From Meloidogyne chitwoodi (lineage: Eukaryota > Nematoda > Chromadorea > Rhabditida > Meloidogynidae): 64,000 bases of DNA. The notes under the pieces were generated by a model. The model worked only from the letters and a program-made list of their open reading frames with translations, did no database searches and was not told the DNA's origin. This document shows positions 1 through 13,500 of the stretch, one piece after another. The DNA lies in NCBI GenBank assembly GCA_015183035.1, contig JACZZP010000012.1, positions 806,001 to 870,000 on the forward strand, in the 5' to 3' direction. Every line of letters starts with the position of its first letter. Position 1 is the first letter of the stretch. The position numbers and the translations under genes are program-made.

Positions 1-27
1 AAATATTTTAAATTAAAAAATAATAAC

Positions 28-3000
28 CGATTTCTTTGTTCTTTTGTCATAGGACAATTGCCCCTTTGTTTATTATTAGAATTTTGTTTTTCATTATTTA
101 AATTAATATTAATAGCACAACAATTGTAAATACGTTTATTTTGTACTGTTCTTTTAAAAAATCCTTTACAACTTGAAAATTAAAATATTTTAAAAATAAA
201 TAAATTAAAACATTCTTTAAATTTATTTTTTAATTTTTAAAGGCTATAATTTTTATTTTTTTTATTTTATTTTTCCTAGAAAATAAATAAATAAATAATG
301 CGCGCATGAATAGACTGGCATAGTATTTAGTAGTATATTTAGTAGTACTGGTAGTGCCATTCACATAAATTTAAAAAGAAAAAACATTTTTTAATAAAAT
401 TAAATATAATTAATTATAAATTAATTTTAAAATAGAAATTAATAAATAAATATTTTTTATTTTCTTTTTTATTCTTTTTTTGCACATTTTCTTTTTTTTA
501 AATCCAAAAGTCACAGAATGGAAAAAGAAAATAAATAATATATAATTTATTTTTTAGTGTAAAATATGTTATATATAATAAACAAAAGTTAAAATAAAAA
601 ATCCAAGAAATGTGTAAAAATTAAATAAAAAATATTATTTAGATGATCAAATTTAAGTAAAAGAAGAGCTAGGTATGTATATATTTTTAAAGAATTTAAT
701 AAAAATATTAAATTAATCTTTTTATTTAATTTAAATTAGATAGAATATTTTAATTAGTTTATTTAAAAAAAATAAATATTAAAAATATTTTTTATTTAAA
801 TAATTTTAAAAGAATTATATTATTTTAAAAATAATCTAAAATAATTTAAAGAACAACTAAATTTTGGGGTGGAGCGAAAAAACAATTCTTTTTTTTAAAT
901 TTATATAATAAATGGCCTTTATATCTTTTAACATTGTTTTGCTGTCAAAAAGTAGGGAAGAAGAGCATTTGAAAATTTAAAAAAGAAAAAAGGATATATT
1001 TATTTATTATTTAGTAGAAAATATAAAATAAAATAAAAAGAGGAGAGAAGTCTGGCGGCCTAATTTTGTTAGGCGTTGTTTTTATTTTTAAGGGGAAAAT
1101 AGGGGCAGATGCTATGTACTACTTTTACCCATCTAGCACCTAAATAATATTCTACGAGCGACTCTAGGTCTTCGGGTCAAGGCCAAAACAACCAACCGGC
1201 ATTTTAAATGTAAAAAGAATAAAAGGAAAATAAATAAATAAAAATAAATATATTTATTTATTTTATTAAAAAAGAATAAAATAAAATTAATATTTAAATT
1301 TTTTATAAAATTTAAATTATAAAAATATTTTTAAATAAATATTTATTTTTCTAAGATGATAATAACCTTGAAATGTTCGTTTTTTATAATTAAATAGCAA
1401 AAAAATTTTTATTAATTTTTGTGTAAATTTCCAATTTTAACATTTTTTAATTTTTACTTAATTAAATAAAATTATTATTAAATAAAAATATATATTATAA
1501 TTTAAAAATATAATTATTTTGTTAAAAATAATTGACCTTGAACACTTGTACATTAAAATTTTAAAAATTTTTGCAAAAAAAAAAAGAAGAGAAGAGAAGA
1601 AGGTACAATAACTATGTCAGAAAAAGAAGACAAGGTCATTTAAAAATATTTTTTTTTAATTTTTTAAAATTGCGTGGCTAAAACACAAATAATGTTTTAT
1701 GGGTTTTAAAATGTCAAGTAAATTTAAAATAATAATTTAATTAGAAAGGACTGTGGAATTTTATTATTAAAAAAACAATTAAATAAAAAAACAAACCCTT
1801 CACATGTATAAATTCCATAATGAAAACCAGAAGCTTTATCTTGACATATTGCACAAATTAATTTGTCATTAATTATCTAAAATATTATTTAATTCTTATT
1901 TTAATTTAATTAATATACATTTTCATTATAAATATTTAAATAATAATAATTATTATTATTTAAATCAATTAATTTATTTTTTGTTGTTATTTGATCAAAA
2001 TTAGCAATATAATGATTAATCCAAGAATATTTATCTTCTAATTCTTTTGATAAATTTTTATTTGAATTTTTTGGAGAAGATAAATCTAATGGTTCACTAA
2101 AAAATATTTTAAATAATAAATTATAATAAAAAGAAAAATTAAAAAATAATAATTAATAATAAATTAATTATTTTTATTAGAAACTAAAATTAAATAAAAT
2201 TAAAAAATAAATATTTAATTAATAAGTATCTCATAAATATTATTTTAATTAATTTAAATTAATTCTACATATTATTAAAAATTTATAAATAACCTAAAAT
2301 AATCATTATTATTATTTTCATTATTTTTTATTTTTTTAAATTCATTTTCAATATTTATTTCTTCTTTTTTAATTTTTTCTTTTTTTATTAATCTTTTATT
2401 TTTTTGTTTATTTTCAAAAAAATTATTTATTTCAATTTTTTCTTTTTTATTAAATGCAGATTTTGTTGAATATTTTGAAGAATTAAAAATAATAAATTCA
2501 TTTTTTTGAGAAATATTATTATTATTATTTGTTGATGATATAAAAGGGGAAGAATTATTATTATAAAATGGCTTATTTGAATTAAATAAATTAATTAACG
2601 AAGAATTATTATTATTTTGTTGTTTAGAATCTATTCCTCTTTCTAACTAAAATATTTTAATTAAATTTATAAATTATTAAATTAACTATAATTTAATTAT
2701 TTTTATTTCATTTAATATTTTTATTTAATTTTAAAAAATAATAAAATAAATAGTAAATATTTAATATAAATACTTTTTTATTTTTTATATTAATTTAGAC
2801 TTTACTTTTAAATAAAATAGATTTTAATTTAAATAATTTATTAATTATTTTAAAAAATAAAACTTACTTCAAATTTAGACCATTTTAGCATATTTAAATT
2901 TAAATAATTATTAGTATTATTATTATTATTTTCTAAAAATATTAAAGGACGTAAAGGAAAAGGACGTGGAATATCATCATTTAATAATTTAATATTATTA

Positions 3001-3167
3001 TTTTCTTAATTTAAATTAAATTAAATTAATTTTATTTAAATTATTTAAATTTTACTTTTTTCTTCAATTTCACTAAAATGTTGGGCAATAACTGGTGATT
3101 TTAATATTACTTGACCAGAACTAAATAAATTATTTAATTTATTTTGTTGTTCAATATTATTATCCAT
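28..3167 (-). CDS. Nuclear hormone receptor, NR6A/HR4-like, 5' part (runs off left edge)
   Basis: This is a ligand-type nuclear receptor transcription factor, of which only the N-terminal half is inside the window. Exons on the minus strand are 3167-3056, 3004-2868, 2646-2294, 2096-1919, 1876-1797 and 171-28; phases agree at every junction (334 complete codons). Residues 1 to about 260 form an Asn/Lys-rich, low-complexity A/B region. The DNA-binding domain follows: first zinc finger [14 protein letters not shown], then the P-box CEGCKGFFKR assembled across the 1.6-kb intron, then [10 protein letters not shown] and PMTKEQRNR. The CEGC P-box with QRNR matches the HR4/GCNF (NR6A; C. elegans NHR-91) family better than NR5A, which has CESC. 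Oddity: the second finger has about 20 residues between its first two cysteines where the family normally has five. The rest of that finger and the ligand-binding domain lie beyond position 1. Domain identity is sure; subfamily is probable. Confidence 0.85.
172..1796 (-). other. 1.6-kb intron of the nuclear receptor gene
   Basis: This intron splits the first zinc finger of the receptor. It is far longer than the gene's other introns (about 40-220 bp). I see no coding exon, RNA gene or repeat in it. A G/C-richer stretch at about 1050-1200 is unexplained. The splice is supported by the phase: GG at 1797-1798 joins T at 171 to give the invariant glycine before CKGFF. Confidence 0.6.
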
Positions 3168-6100
3168 TTTTATTTATTTTTATTTCTAAAAAGCTTTTAA
3201 AAAAATTAAAAATTAGTAATTAATTAAAAAATAATTATTTATTTATTTATTAAAAACATTTTGCCAAATTAATTAATTTTTTCTTAATTTTCACGCATCT
3301 TTCTTAAGTTTAATGCCCATCCTTCATTTTATTAAAAAAAATTTTTACCTTTTTTTTTAATTTTCCAAAAATTAGATATTTCTCTTATTTTCTGACAGTT
3401 TTTATTTTTTTTTAATATAAAATGACCTTGGAATATGTACGTGAATATTTGGCTAAAAATTAAATTTTATTAAAAATATATTATGGTATTAATTGACTGA
3501 AATATTTTTTAAAATATTTTTAAATATTTTTAAATATTTTTAAAAATTAAAATTTATGAATAGCTAATTAAAAATATTGACATTTATTTTTTTTAATTAA
3601 TTAATCTCATAAATAAATTAATATCTTTTTTTTTTAATTAATTTAATATACAATAAAAAATTAAAGAAAATATTCCATTAATTTATTAATAAATAAATTT
3701 AAAATTAATTAAATTATATAAAATTATTTAATTATTTAATTTTAAAAAATATACTCTTTTTTAATAATAAAAATATTGTAAAATGTTCTCTCTTTTCTAA
3801 ATAAAATACTTTCTTTTTTTTTACGTCAAGGTCATTAACACCGTCAACTTTCTTTTTTTTTATTTATTTTTTACTATTTAAAAATAAGGGAAAGAAAAGG
3901 GAAAAATAATTTTGTATTTTAAACTTTTGCTTTTCCCGCACATTTATATTTTTTAATCTTTTTAATTTGTAAACTAGCCAATGAGGGGAAAGTTTTTAAA
4001 TTATTTTGTAAAATGAGGGTGGAACGTTAAAAAATAAAAATAAATAAAAATAAAAAACTAGAAAAATAATAAAAATTTTTGATAAAATATTTTAGTTTTT
4101 GTTTAAATAATTATATTATTTAGAGTAACTTAAATAAACAAATTAATTGTTTAAAGGGCTTTTTTAAATAAATTTATTTTTTTTTGCCTTTGAGCGAAAT
4201 ATAAAAAACTAAAATAATTTATTTTACTAATTATAAAAAAATTAGATAATTTAATCAAACAATAAAAATTAAAAATTATGGTAATATTTGGAGAAAATTA
4301 AATAATTTAAATTAAGATAATTTAATTTTTTTTTAACTGTACTTATAAAATATATTTATTTATTTATTTATTTTTAGAGGGTATCCAGAAAGACAAATTG
4401 ACTGACTGACTGACTTATTTTATTATAATATCGCTCATCTCTCTCAGTTTTAAAATTTTTGTTAATTTTATGCATTGGCGGATTAAAAGTATTGAAAATA
4501 ATAAAATAGTGAATGAGCAGTTGTTGTAGAATTTGACCGTCATTTTTAATATATCCAGAAATGGAAAAAAGAAAATCCGAAAAAGAACCCCTGAGGGGAG
4601 AGACGTCATTTTAGGGAGGATATGTTCTTCTTCTTTTTTAAATGGATGTTAGGTCAGTCAGTCAGTCAGAAGGCGCGGTCATTTCTCATCTTTTTTAATT
4701 TTTTATTTCAAAAATAAACGAACAATGAAAATAATAAATGAGAGTGTGAGTGAGAGTTTTGTTTTCGACCTAGAAAATTTAAAAGAAAAAATTTTTTTTA
4801 GTTTATCGGCTTTTGCTTATTTTTTAGAGGCTTTTGCGTAATGTGTCAAGCGCTTCTTTTTTATTATTTGTAATTAAGAAAAAGTTTTTAATAAAATAAA
4901 GTGCTTAAATTTAAAAATTAATTTAAAATTTTTAAATTTAAAAATTAAAATTATTTTTTAATTTATTAAATTTTTGAATATTTTATTTTTTTTTTAATAT
5001 TTTTAAGTTCTAAATTTATAATAAAAATTATAATAATTTAATAATTAATTTTTAATAATTTTCTCAATAATAAAGACTCCTTTTTATTTTATTTTTAATT
5101 TTTAATTCTTTTAAAATCTCTAATATTCATCTATTTAATATATTTAATAAAACACCAACAATAACTATTTGCCCTAAATTTTATTTTAAAATAAAGAAAA
5201 AAAGCATGATTTTTGCACAGTGAAAATAAGGTCATCATTATTTTCGTGGAAGATTTTAAAATAAAAATAAAAGTTAAAAATTAATATAATTTATTATATA
5301 AATAATTAAAAATAAGAAATATTAATTATATAAAATTAATTAAAATAAATAAATTTAAAAATAAATAGATGTAATTAATTAAACATTAAAACGAAAGAAT
5401 ATAATATTTTTAATATTTTTAAAGTGATTTAAAAATAAAAATGGAAGAAATTATTATTAAAGAAAAAAAGAGAAATATTTAAAAATAAAATAATTTTTCA
5501 AGAGTAAAATTTAAAAAAAATTAATTTTTTCTTTTGTTTCCAGCTGTAGGATCTTTTAACCTAAAAAAAGAAATAAAAGAAAAAGAAAAATTGTGATGCA
5601 ATTACGCAACTTGATGTGAACATTTGAAAAAAATAAAAATAGGGAAATTGAAGGAGAAATCAGGTCATTCAACGATAAACTCTTTTTTAAAAAATATAAA
5701 AGAAGATATATAAGACAAGTGCAAATATATTATTTTGTGTTGGGAGATGACCGACTTTCTCCTTTTATATATATTTAATTTATTTTTATGTAATAATATA
5801 TCTGCAACTTTTTAAAATTTAAATATTATATTCCTATATTTATTAATAACTTGTAAAATTAAAGTTCAGGACCGATTTCGGACTTGGAATTTTTAAGTTA
5901 GAGCCTGACAAATACAACCGGATTTTTAGCAATTAATCAAGTCCAGAATTAGTCCGTAGCTTTAAAAAACAGGATTTTGGACCTGAACTTCAGAAAAATC
6001 CAACCAGTCCGGCGCTGGTCACTAATAATTATTTAAAGTGGTTTAAATTATTATAAATATTTTAAAATTAGTAAAATAAAAATATTTTTTTGTCTTTTTA

Positions 6101-6225
6101 TTTTTTTTAAATTTAGTTTCTACTGAAGCTGGAATTGAAGGAATCTAAAAAATTATTTAAAATTTAATAATATAAAAATAAATATTCTTACTATTTATTA
6201 TTAATTTTAACTAAAATTATTGTAA
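3168..6225. other. AT-rich intergenic region between receptor and R1 genes
   Basis: No gene supported here. It holds the upstream region of the receptor and the 3' flank of R1. Short inverted GACT microsatellites lie at about 4399-4416 and 4651-4670. A less AT-rich stretch at about 5870-6020 has a weak inverted repeat (AGTTCAGGACC against GGACCTGAACT). The rest is A/T-rich filler. Confidence 0.5.
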
Positions 6226-8041
6226 TTAGTCAAGTTCAAGTATAATTTGATTTAATTGTCTTCGACAGATTGGGCATGTACTATTTTCTTCATTTTCTTC
6301 ATTTTCTTCAAACCTAATAAATAAATATATTTATTAGAATTTTTATTTATTTTTATAAAATAAACTTTTAAATTAAATAATTATTATTCTTCATGATTTT
6401 AAAATTTTTTATTCCATTTACTCAATAAATACCTATTCCTAAATATTTAAAATTAGTGAGTAATTAGAGTAGAAGTCTCAAAACAAAATATCAAAATTCG
6501 AAAAAAATCTCAAAACATTCAAACTCAAAATTTATAAACATAAAAATATTTATGTATTTGGAATAAATAAATATAATTTTTAATTAAAAATTAATTTAAA
6601 TTTACCAAGATTGAAGACAATTATTATGAAATATATGCTTAAATAATTATTTAATAATAAATAAAATTCTTTAAAAAAATACATTGCATCGAGTAATTTC
6701 AATAATATCACCAATTTCATAGTTCTCTTTACATATACTACATTCAATATTATTCTTATTTTGGTCAATAAAAGATTGATTTATTTTTAAATATTTGTTT
6801 TCAATAACTTAAAAATTAAATAAATAAATAAATAAATATATTTTTTAAATATTTATTTACCTATTGGAATTTTAAAGAAATAAAATTGTTTTGGATCAAA
6901 ACGTTTATAAAGACTTTTTAAATTAATAAATTTCACTCCATTTATTACTGTCATGTAGGAACTATAATAAAATAAAAATATATTTAATAATTTAATTTAT
7001 ATTTAAAAACCCAATTTATGGCGTAAAGGTTAAGGAGGATCGGTGAAGAGATTATGGAACTACCTTTTTATTATTTTTTAGTTGTTCGATTATAATAATG
7101 ATTATTCCCGTCTAAAAACTTACCCAAAGTTCCACGCTTTTACCCATTGTCTTTTTCCATTAAGAAAAAATGGGGGAATATTAGTGTTTCTAATAAAGCA
7201 TTATTATTTATTTATTATTTAACCAATAATTGAGATCATTAATAAAATTTAATTTTTTTTAAATAATCTACTTTAAAAAATAACCTTTTTTTATCAAAAA
7301 ATGAAATACATTTTTCAAGTTGTTTATATCTTAAATTTTCTTCAGTATTTCCTTCATTTTCAATAAAACGTATAATTGGTGGGAATTGTTGTTCTTTTAA
7401 AATAATTTTTTCAATATCCAAACGAAAAACATAACATTTATTTTTATATTCATTTTGAAAAAGATTAAGAATTGATGTTTCCTCATTTGTTATTCTATTA
7501 TTTGGTAATTCTATTCTAATTAAATAATTTTTTCCATATATTTTAAAAAGAAACTTTGCTAAGCAATCTGATTGCTGATCTAAAAAAATTAAATTAAAAT
7601 ATTTAATTTAAAGATTAATTTTAAATATTAAATAATTGTTTCAAAAATGTTTATAAAATTACCTACCAAATCTCCTATATTTATTTATAATCAAATAATT
7701 CTTTTGAATTATTGGGAATATATTTTCAACTTTCAAAAAATATTTTCCATCATTTTCATTAAATAATTTTTTTAATTTTAAAATAAAATCATTGGATTCC
7801 TCAGATTCATCTATTGTTGAAATTAAATCTTCCCATTTTATTATTAAATTTGATACATTTTCTTTAGGGATTACACGCTTAATACTCCATCCTCCTACAA
7901 GTTCATATAAAATAATTTTTGTTTGAACATCACTATTAAGCAAAAGATAATTTGATTTTTTTTCATAAATAAATTATTAAATTCTCTATTATTACAATAA
8001 CAAAATGTTTGTAGAAGAAGAAAAATTAAAATAAAAAACAT
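6226..8041 (-). CDS. Signal-peptide RING-H2 protein R1 (probable E3 ubiquitin ligase), apparent frameshift
   Basis: This is the first of three paralogs. Exons are 8041-7667, 7579-7285, 6961-6861, 6807-6683, 6637-6606 and 6313-6226. The start MFFILIFLLLQTFCYC is a clear signal peptide. The middle is a family-specific region shared with R2 and R3 (a YLLLN block in exon 1, then QQSDCLAKF opening exon 2). The C-terminus is a RING-H2 finger: CSIC, then CNHIFHNNC split by a 32-nt exon, then CPIC; the stop follows shortly. RING-H2 domains bind E2 enzymes, so ubiquitin-ligase activity is likely. No transmembrane segment is seen after the signal peptide. Exon 1 is 375 nt and its two halves are in different frames, changing at an A8 run near 7950. 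One extra A would restore both the frame and the phase into exon 2, so an assembly error or a recent mutation is likely. Confidence 0.75.
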
Positions 8042-8820
8042 TTTTAATTTTTTAAAAATAAGAATTTATTTTTTTTGAAAAATAAATTATAATTAAATGT
8101 TATTATGTAGGTGAGGAAAAAAGCTTTTTAAAGAGAAGAAAAAATATAGGTATGTACTTTTTATTTTTAAATTTACAATTTCTCAATTAAATAAAAAAAG
8201 TTTGTTTATTTAATAAATTAAGCTTTAATTTTTATTTTCCGAAAAATAAAATGATGTAATTTGCTTTTTGTTTTTTAAAAATTGGTTAATCATATGTCCA
8301 GACACATTTCCTAATCTTAAATATATTTATTATTTTTATTGAGATTACATCAAGGAAGAAAGTACATTAATCTCTCAATTATAAAATTGATTTTGAAATT
8401 TTTTTTAATATACAATAATTTGAGAAATTTAAAAATAAACAATTTTCTTCAAAATCCAATTTTCTTTTCAGATTTTAAAAATTTAACAATAACAAAACTT
8501 GTCAAAAACTAACACTCAAATATATTAGAAGCAACAGATATAATGAAAAGGTAAGAAATTACTTGAGAAATTTTGAAAGAAAATTTCAATTTACAGATCG
8601 ACTCTCAGACTACGGACAAATCTTTAAAATGTTTGTCCATTAAAAATTTATTTTTAGTTGTCTTTGTTTTTTAATTAAACCGATCACTAAAAATTCTGAC
8701 CCTAAAAATTTTGCGGACCCGATCCACGACATTTTATCCCCAGATGGATAGAGGAGATGTACCTTATAAAAAACATAATAAAATATATTTATTAATTTAA
8801 AAAATAATTAATTAATTTAT
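8042..8820. other. Intergenic region between R1 and the GPCR gene
   Basis: This lies upstream of R1 and downstream of the GPCR stop codon. It is AT-rich and I see no coding sequence. A slightly G/C-richer piece at about 8590-8760 has no recognisable homology. Confidence 0.5.
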
Positions 8821-10542
8821 TTATAACAATTCATCTTTAATTGCCATTTCATCATTTGTTGTACTTAATCCACTATTAAAATCTCCAATTTTATTATTAT
8901 TATCATATTTATATTGTGTTAATGTTGTTGTTGTCATTTTTCTATTAATTAATAATTAATTTATTTTAATTAAAAATTATTTAAAAATACCTTCTTTTCC
9001 AATTAATTGCTCTAAAAATAAATGGACGAAGTATAAGTGATGTCATTGTTGAAATACTTCCATTTTTTTGTTGTCTTGGAGTTGAACCAAAATTTGAACT
9101 AATTCTAATTAAAAAATATATTTGTTTTTTATTTTTATTAAATTACCTTGAACAATTTCCCAAAACAGTAATAGCATCTCTTAATTCTCTATTCATTGCT
9201 GCATAAAATACCCAATTACCAGAACTATTTAAATATGGCAAAAAACTGAAAAATAAATAAAAATTAATTATTAGAATTATTAAAATACAATTTTCTGATA
9301 ATATTTTCAGTAAATACCAAAAATGTTTAAAAAACTGTATTAATAAAAATAAAATAAAAATATTAATTACCTAGAAATCATTCTTAATGAACGAAAGAAA
9401 TCATTATCTAATGCAGTAGGCACTCTTGAAATTAATTGAAAATATTCAATAATTGGAATTAAACTTAATTTTAAAAAATAAATAAATATTTATTTATTTA
9501 AATAACTTACACAAATAACCAAAAAGGTCCCCAACAAATTATATGAAAACCAACAACACGTAATACTGATTTAACTACTTTTGTTGTACAAGCAGTTACA
9601 AACATTCCTTGACCTAAAATTTTATTTTATTTTTTATTATTTTTTTTAAATAAAAAAACCTTTTGGCCAACATTCTTGAAAAGATGAACGTGTTTTACGT
9701 AAATGTTGAATAAGAAAAAAATAGCAAAGAGAAATAAACATTAATGGTAAAACAAAGCCAAGAACAAACATATAACAAATAAATAAAGACATTACTTTAA
9801 AAAAAGAAATAATTAAAATAAAATTAAAATAAAATACCTTGGTCAGGTAAATCTGACCCACATAATGTTTGTGTACTTTTTTCAATACTTCCATCATCAT
9901 AAAGAAGTTCTAAAGGTTTTAAATCAGCATAATATATCATAGGAGAACAAAGTAATACAACAAATAATAATAAAATAATAACAACACCTAAAGCATTGGA
10001 AACACGTTTACGACGAATTCTTTGAAATAAATAAATTAAAAAATAAATAATTAAATTTATATTTACCTACAACATAACCAATAAAATGGTCTAGATACTG
10101 CTAAAAATCTTTCAAAGCTCATAATTGTTAAAATAGCAACAGATAATAATTTATTGATATTTTCAACTGTAAAAAATATTTTACATCCAATAAGACCAAA
10201 ACGCCAATGTCCATCAAGAAAATAACTTAAAAGCATTGGAACCATACAAAGAACCTTTAAAATTATTTTATTTAATTAATTTAATTAATTAATAAATTAC
10301 AGCAATATCAGCAATACTTAAAGATAATATATACATTGCCATATGTCTAAATGTATAATTTACTGGACTGCGTGTTTTGTGTAAAATACGTAGAACAGAA
10401 AAAATTACCCATAAATTTCCAAACATTCCAATTGTAAAAATCTTTAAATTTAAATAAAAAATAAAAATTAATTTAATTAAAATAAAAATACCGGAACAAA
10501 GTAAATAATCAAAAGAATACGTCCCCATAAATTTTCTATCAT
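8821..10542 (-). CDS. Rhodopsin-family G protein-coupled receptor, neuropeptide type
   Basis: This is a seven-helix plasma-membrane receptor of 408 residues in ten exons: 10542-10492, 10441-10301, 10254-10067, 10019-9838, 9794-9660, 9613-9511, 9463-9371, 9245-9147, 9104-8991 and 8941-8821. All phases fit and the frame ends in TAA. TM1 starts almost at the N-terminus ([14 protein letters not shown], with the conserved GN), and TM2 has LSIADIA. TM3 starts with the disulfide cysteine (LIGCKIFF) and ends in ERFLAV in place of DRY. The second extracellular loop carries the partner cysteine (TLCGSD). TM6 has ICWGPFW (CWxP type) and TM7 has NSSGNWVFY in place of NPxxY, followed by the helix-8-like NRELRDA. 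The tail is Ser/Thr/Asn-rich. The overall pattern resembles somatostatin/allatostatin-C-type peptide receptors. The ligand is unknown. The extracellular N-terminus is very short, so an upstream exon may be missing. Confidence 0.85.
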
Positions 10543-13500
10543 TTTTAATAATTGAAAAAAAGAAAATATTTAATTAATTAGAATAAAATAAAAAATCTAT
10601 AAAAAATAAAATAAATTATTTATTTATTTATTTAATAAAATAAAATAAATTTAAGATAGCTTTTAACATTTTAAATTTTATTTTTAATCTTAATGTTTAA
10701 TAAAATAAATTATTTTAAATATAAATCTGTGTTGGATTTTATCGGATTATTTATTAAATTTTAAAAATAAAAATTTATTTATTTTTTAAATAATTTTTTA
10801 AATTTTGATGTTTAATGTTAAAATATTTTTTAATATAAATTTTAGAGGTAAATTTATTTAAAAAAATTTTTTTATAATTTTTTTAAGTTTGAGATGCATT
10901 AAGAAAAATAAAAATATTTATATTTTTTGATTAAAAAATTTATTTTTTAATAAATAAATTTTATTTAATTTTCTCGTAAATTTATTGGCTTCTTATTAAC
11001 CTTTTCTTTAATAATAAATTATTTATTTAAATAATTAATTTATTTTATTTCTGCTTATTGTGTTAATTAATTTAAATAAATATTCCCTTTATACATTTTT
11101 AATTAAAAATAAGCTTGTTTAGTAAATAAAACAAAAATTAAAAAATAAAATTTTATTTTTGTGTTAAAATAGAATTAAATAAATAAAAAGAAAGAAATTA
11201 ATACCTAAAAAAGAATGTTTTTCTCTCAAGTATGAAAAACGTAAATTTTAAAAATAGAATAATTTTTTGAGGATTTAAAGGTCCAAAAATTAAAAAAAAA
11301 TTTGTGTGCAGAGATGACAAATATAAAAATATATTTATTAAAAATAAATATTTAAATAAATAAATAAATTAAATTAAAAATAAAAATAATATTTTTTTAA
11401 ATATTAATTTTGTAAATGTCTTAAATAATTTTTTTAAATAAAATTATTTCTTTTTTTATTTTTTTTAACCTTTGAACTTTTTATTTAAAAAAGTCTCTTT
11501 TTTCTCTTCCTTTATTCTGCGTAATTTAATTAAATTTTTTTTAGAAAATAAGTAGGTAGATTGTCTGCTAAAAATTTATGTCTAAATTTAATTAGAAATA
11601 TAAAAAATAAATAAATAATAATTTAATAAATCAAATAAATTTTATTATAAAAATTAAATATTTAATTTTAAAAATTTTAAAATATTTTTTATAAATAAAA
11701 TATTAGTTAAATATAAATTTAATAATTAAAAAAAATTAAATATTTTAATTTTATAAAAGAAATGTCTACTAAAATTATTTCTCTAAAATAATTAATTAAA
11801 AATTAAAATAGACATATATTTATAAATTAATTTAAAAAAAGGAAAAAAAATAAAATTTAAATAAAACCGGAAATATAAGGAAATACCTTTTCTAAATAAA
11901 TAAATAAAATTATTTTTATTTAAATAATTATTATGAAAAAATGTTGAATTAAATTTTTCTTTTTTTTTCTAAATTAAAAATATTTTTTTAAAATTATTAA
12001 TATTAAAAAAATAAAAGATTAATTTAGAAAATTTCAATTAAAAAAATTAATTAAATAATTAATTAAATTTTAATATTTAATAAAATAACAGATGTTTTTT
12101 TTCTTATAATTAAAAGAAAATTAAATGTCAACTAAAAAAATTTTTTTTAATGAAATAAAATATCTAAATATAAATTTTACTTTATAAAAATATTTATTTT
12201 TTGTTCAGAAATTTTATTTATTTTTAAATTGTGTTAAGGACTTAAACAAAAAATATATTTTTTATTTAAAATTAATTTAATAATTTAAAAAATATATATA
12301 TTTTAATTTATTCTAGGTAGAAAAATTAAAAAATAATTATTTGTTTATTAAATAATTATTTAAAAAAATAAATAATAATAAATTTAATTTATGAGGAAAA
12401 GAAATCTAAAACTTAAATAAATTAAATATTTTTTTATTTAATAAAAATAATTGAAAAATAAAAAGATTAAATAATACCGGAAATAATAAATAAATAAATA
12501 TTTTTTTGCTTCTAAATTTTTTTAAAAAGTGCAAATATTTTATTAGAAAGTTAAGCTTTTAAGACACATTTTTATGAGTGGGAGGATTGAAAAAAAAAAT
12601 TAATAATAATAAAAAGGATTTTTTTTTATTAAAATAATAAAATATTTAATAAAAATTCTAATTAATAATTATTTTTTAATATTAAATTTAAATAATTTAT
12701 TTAAATTGTAGAAAATCTGTTTTTTTAAAAATGCGCAATTGTGACCATTCCGGCTAGTTAATTACCCAGAAGGATTAATTTATATAAATAAATAAATATA
12801 TTCGTAAATAATTTAAAAAATATTTTTTTATATTTTTTAAAATAATAATAAACTTTAATTCTTTTAATTTAAATAATTTTAAATAAATATATAAATTTAT
12901 ATTTGAAGAATAAAATTATAAAGTTTTTAATAATAGAATTAATTTAAAAAAATATTAATAAAATTAAATAATTTTTAAAATAAAAATATTTTTTAAAAAT
13001 TATTAAATAATTTATAAAAAAATAGTTTAAAAAAATAGTAATTTAAAAATTTATTTTAATATTTTATTTAAAATTTATATTTAAAAATAAATTTTTTAAA
13101 AACTCCTTCCTATTTTGGAATGAAAAATTTTTTTAGTCCAGATATTTATAAAAAAACATTCTTGTGATTTAAATTTCATATAATCTTAAAATATTTAAAA
13201 GATAAAAAAAGAAAATTAATCTTTAAGTATTTCATTAAATATTTAGAAATTAAAAAAAAAATATATATATTTTTTAAAAATTAATTTTAAAAATATTTAA
13301 AAAAAGGTTTCAAATATTTATAATAGAAAATAAATTAAAGAAAAAAATTAATTTTAATTGAAATAAATTTATAAATTCATTTTTGATTTTTTAAATTTAT
13401 GAAGAAATAATAAGTTTTTTTTTAAATTTTTAAAAAATAATAATTTTGATTTTAAATTTTTTTATAAATTTTACCATTTTTAAAGAACAATTCAAAAATT

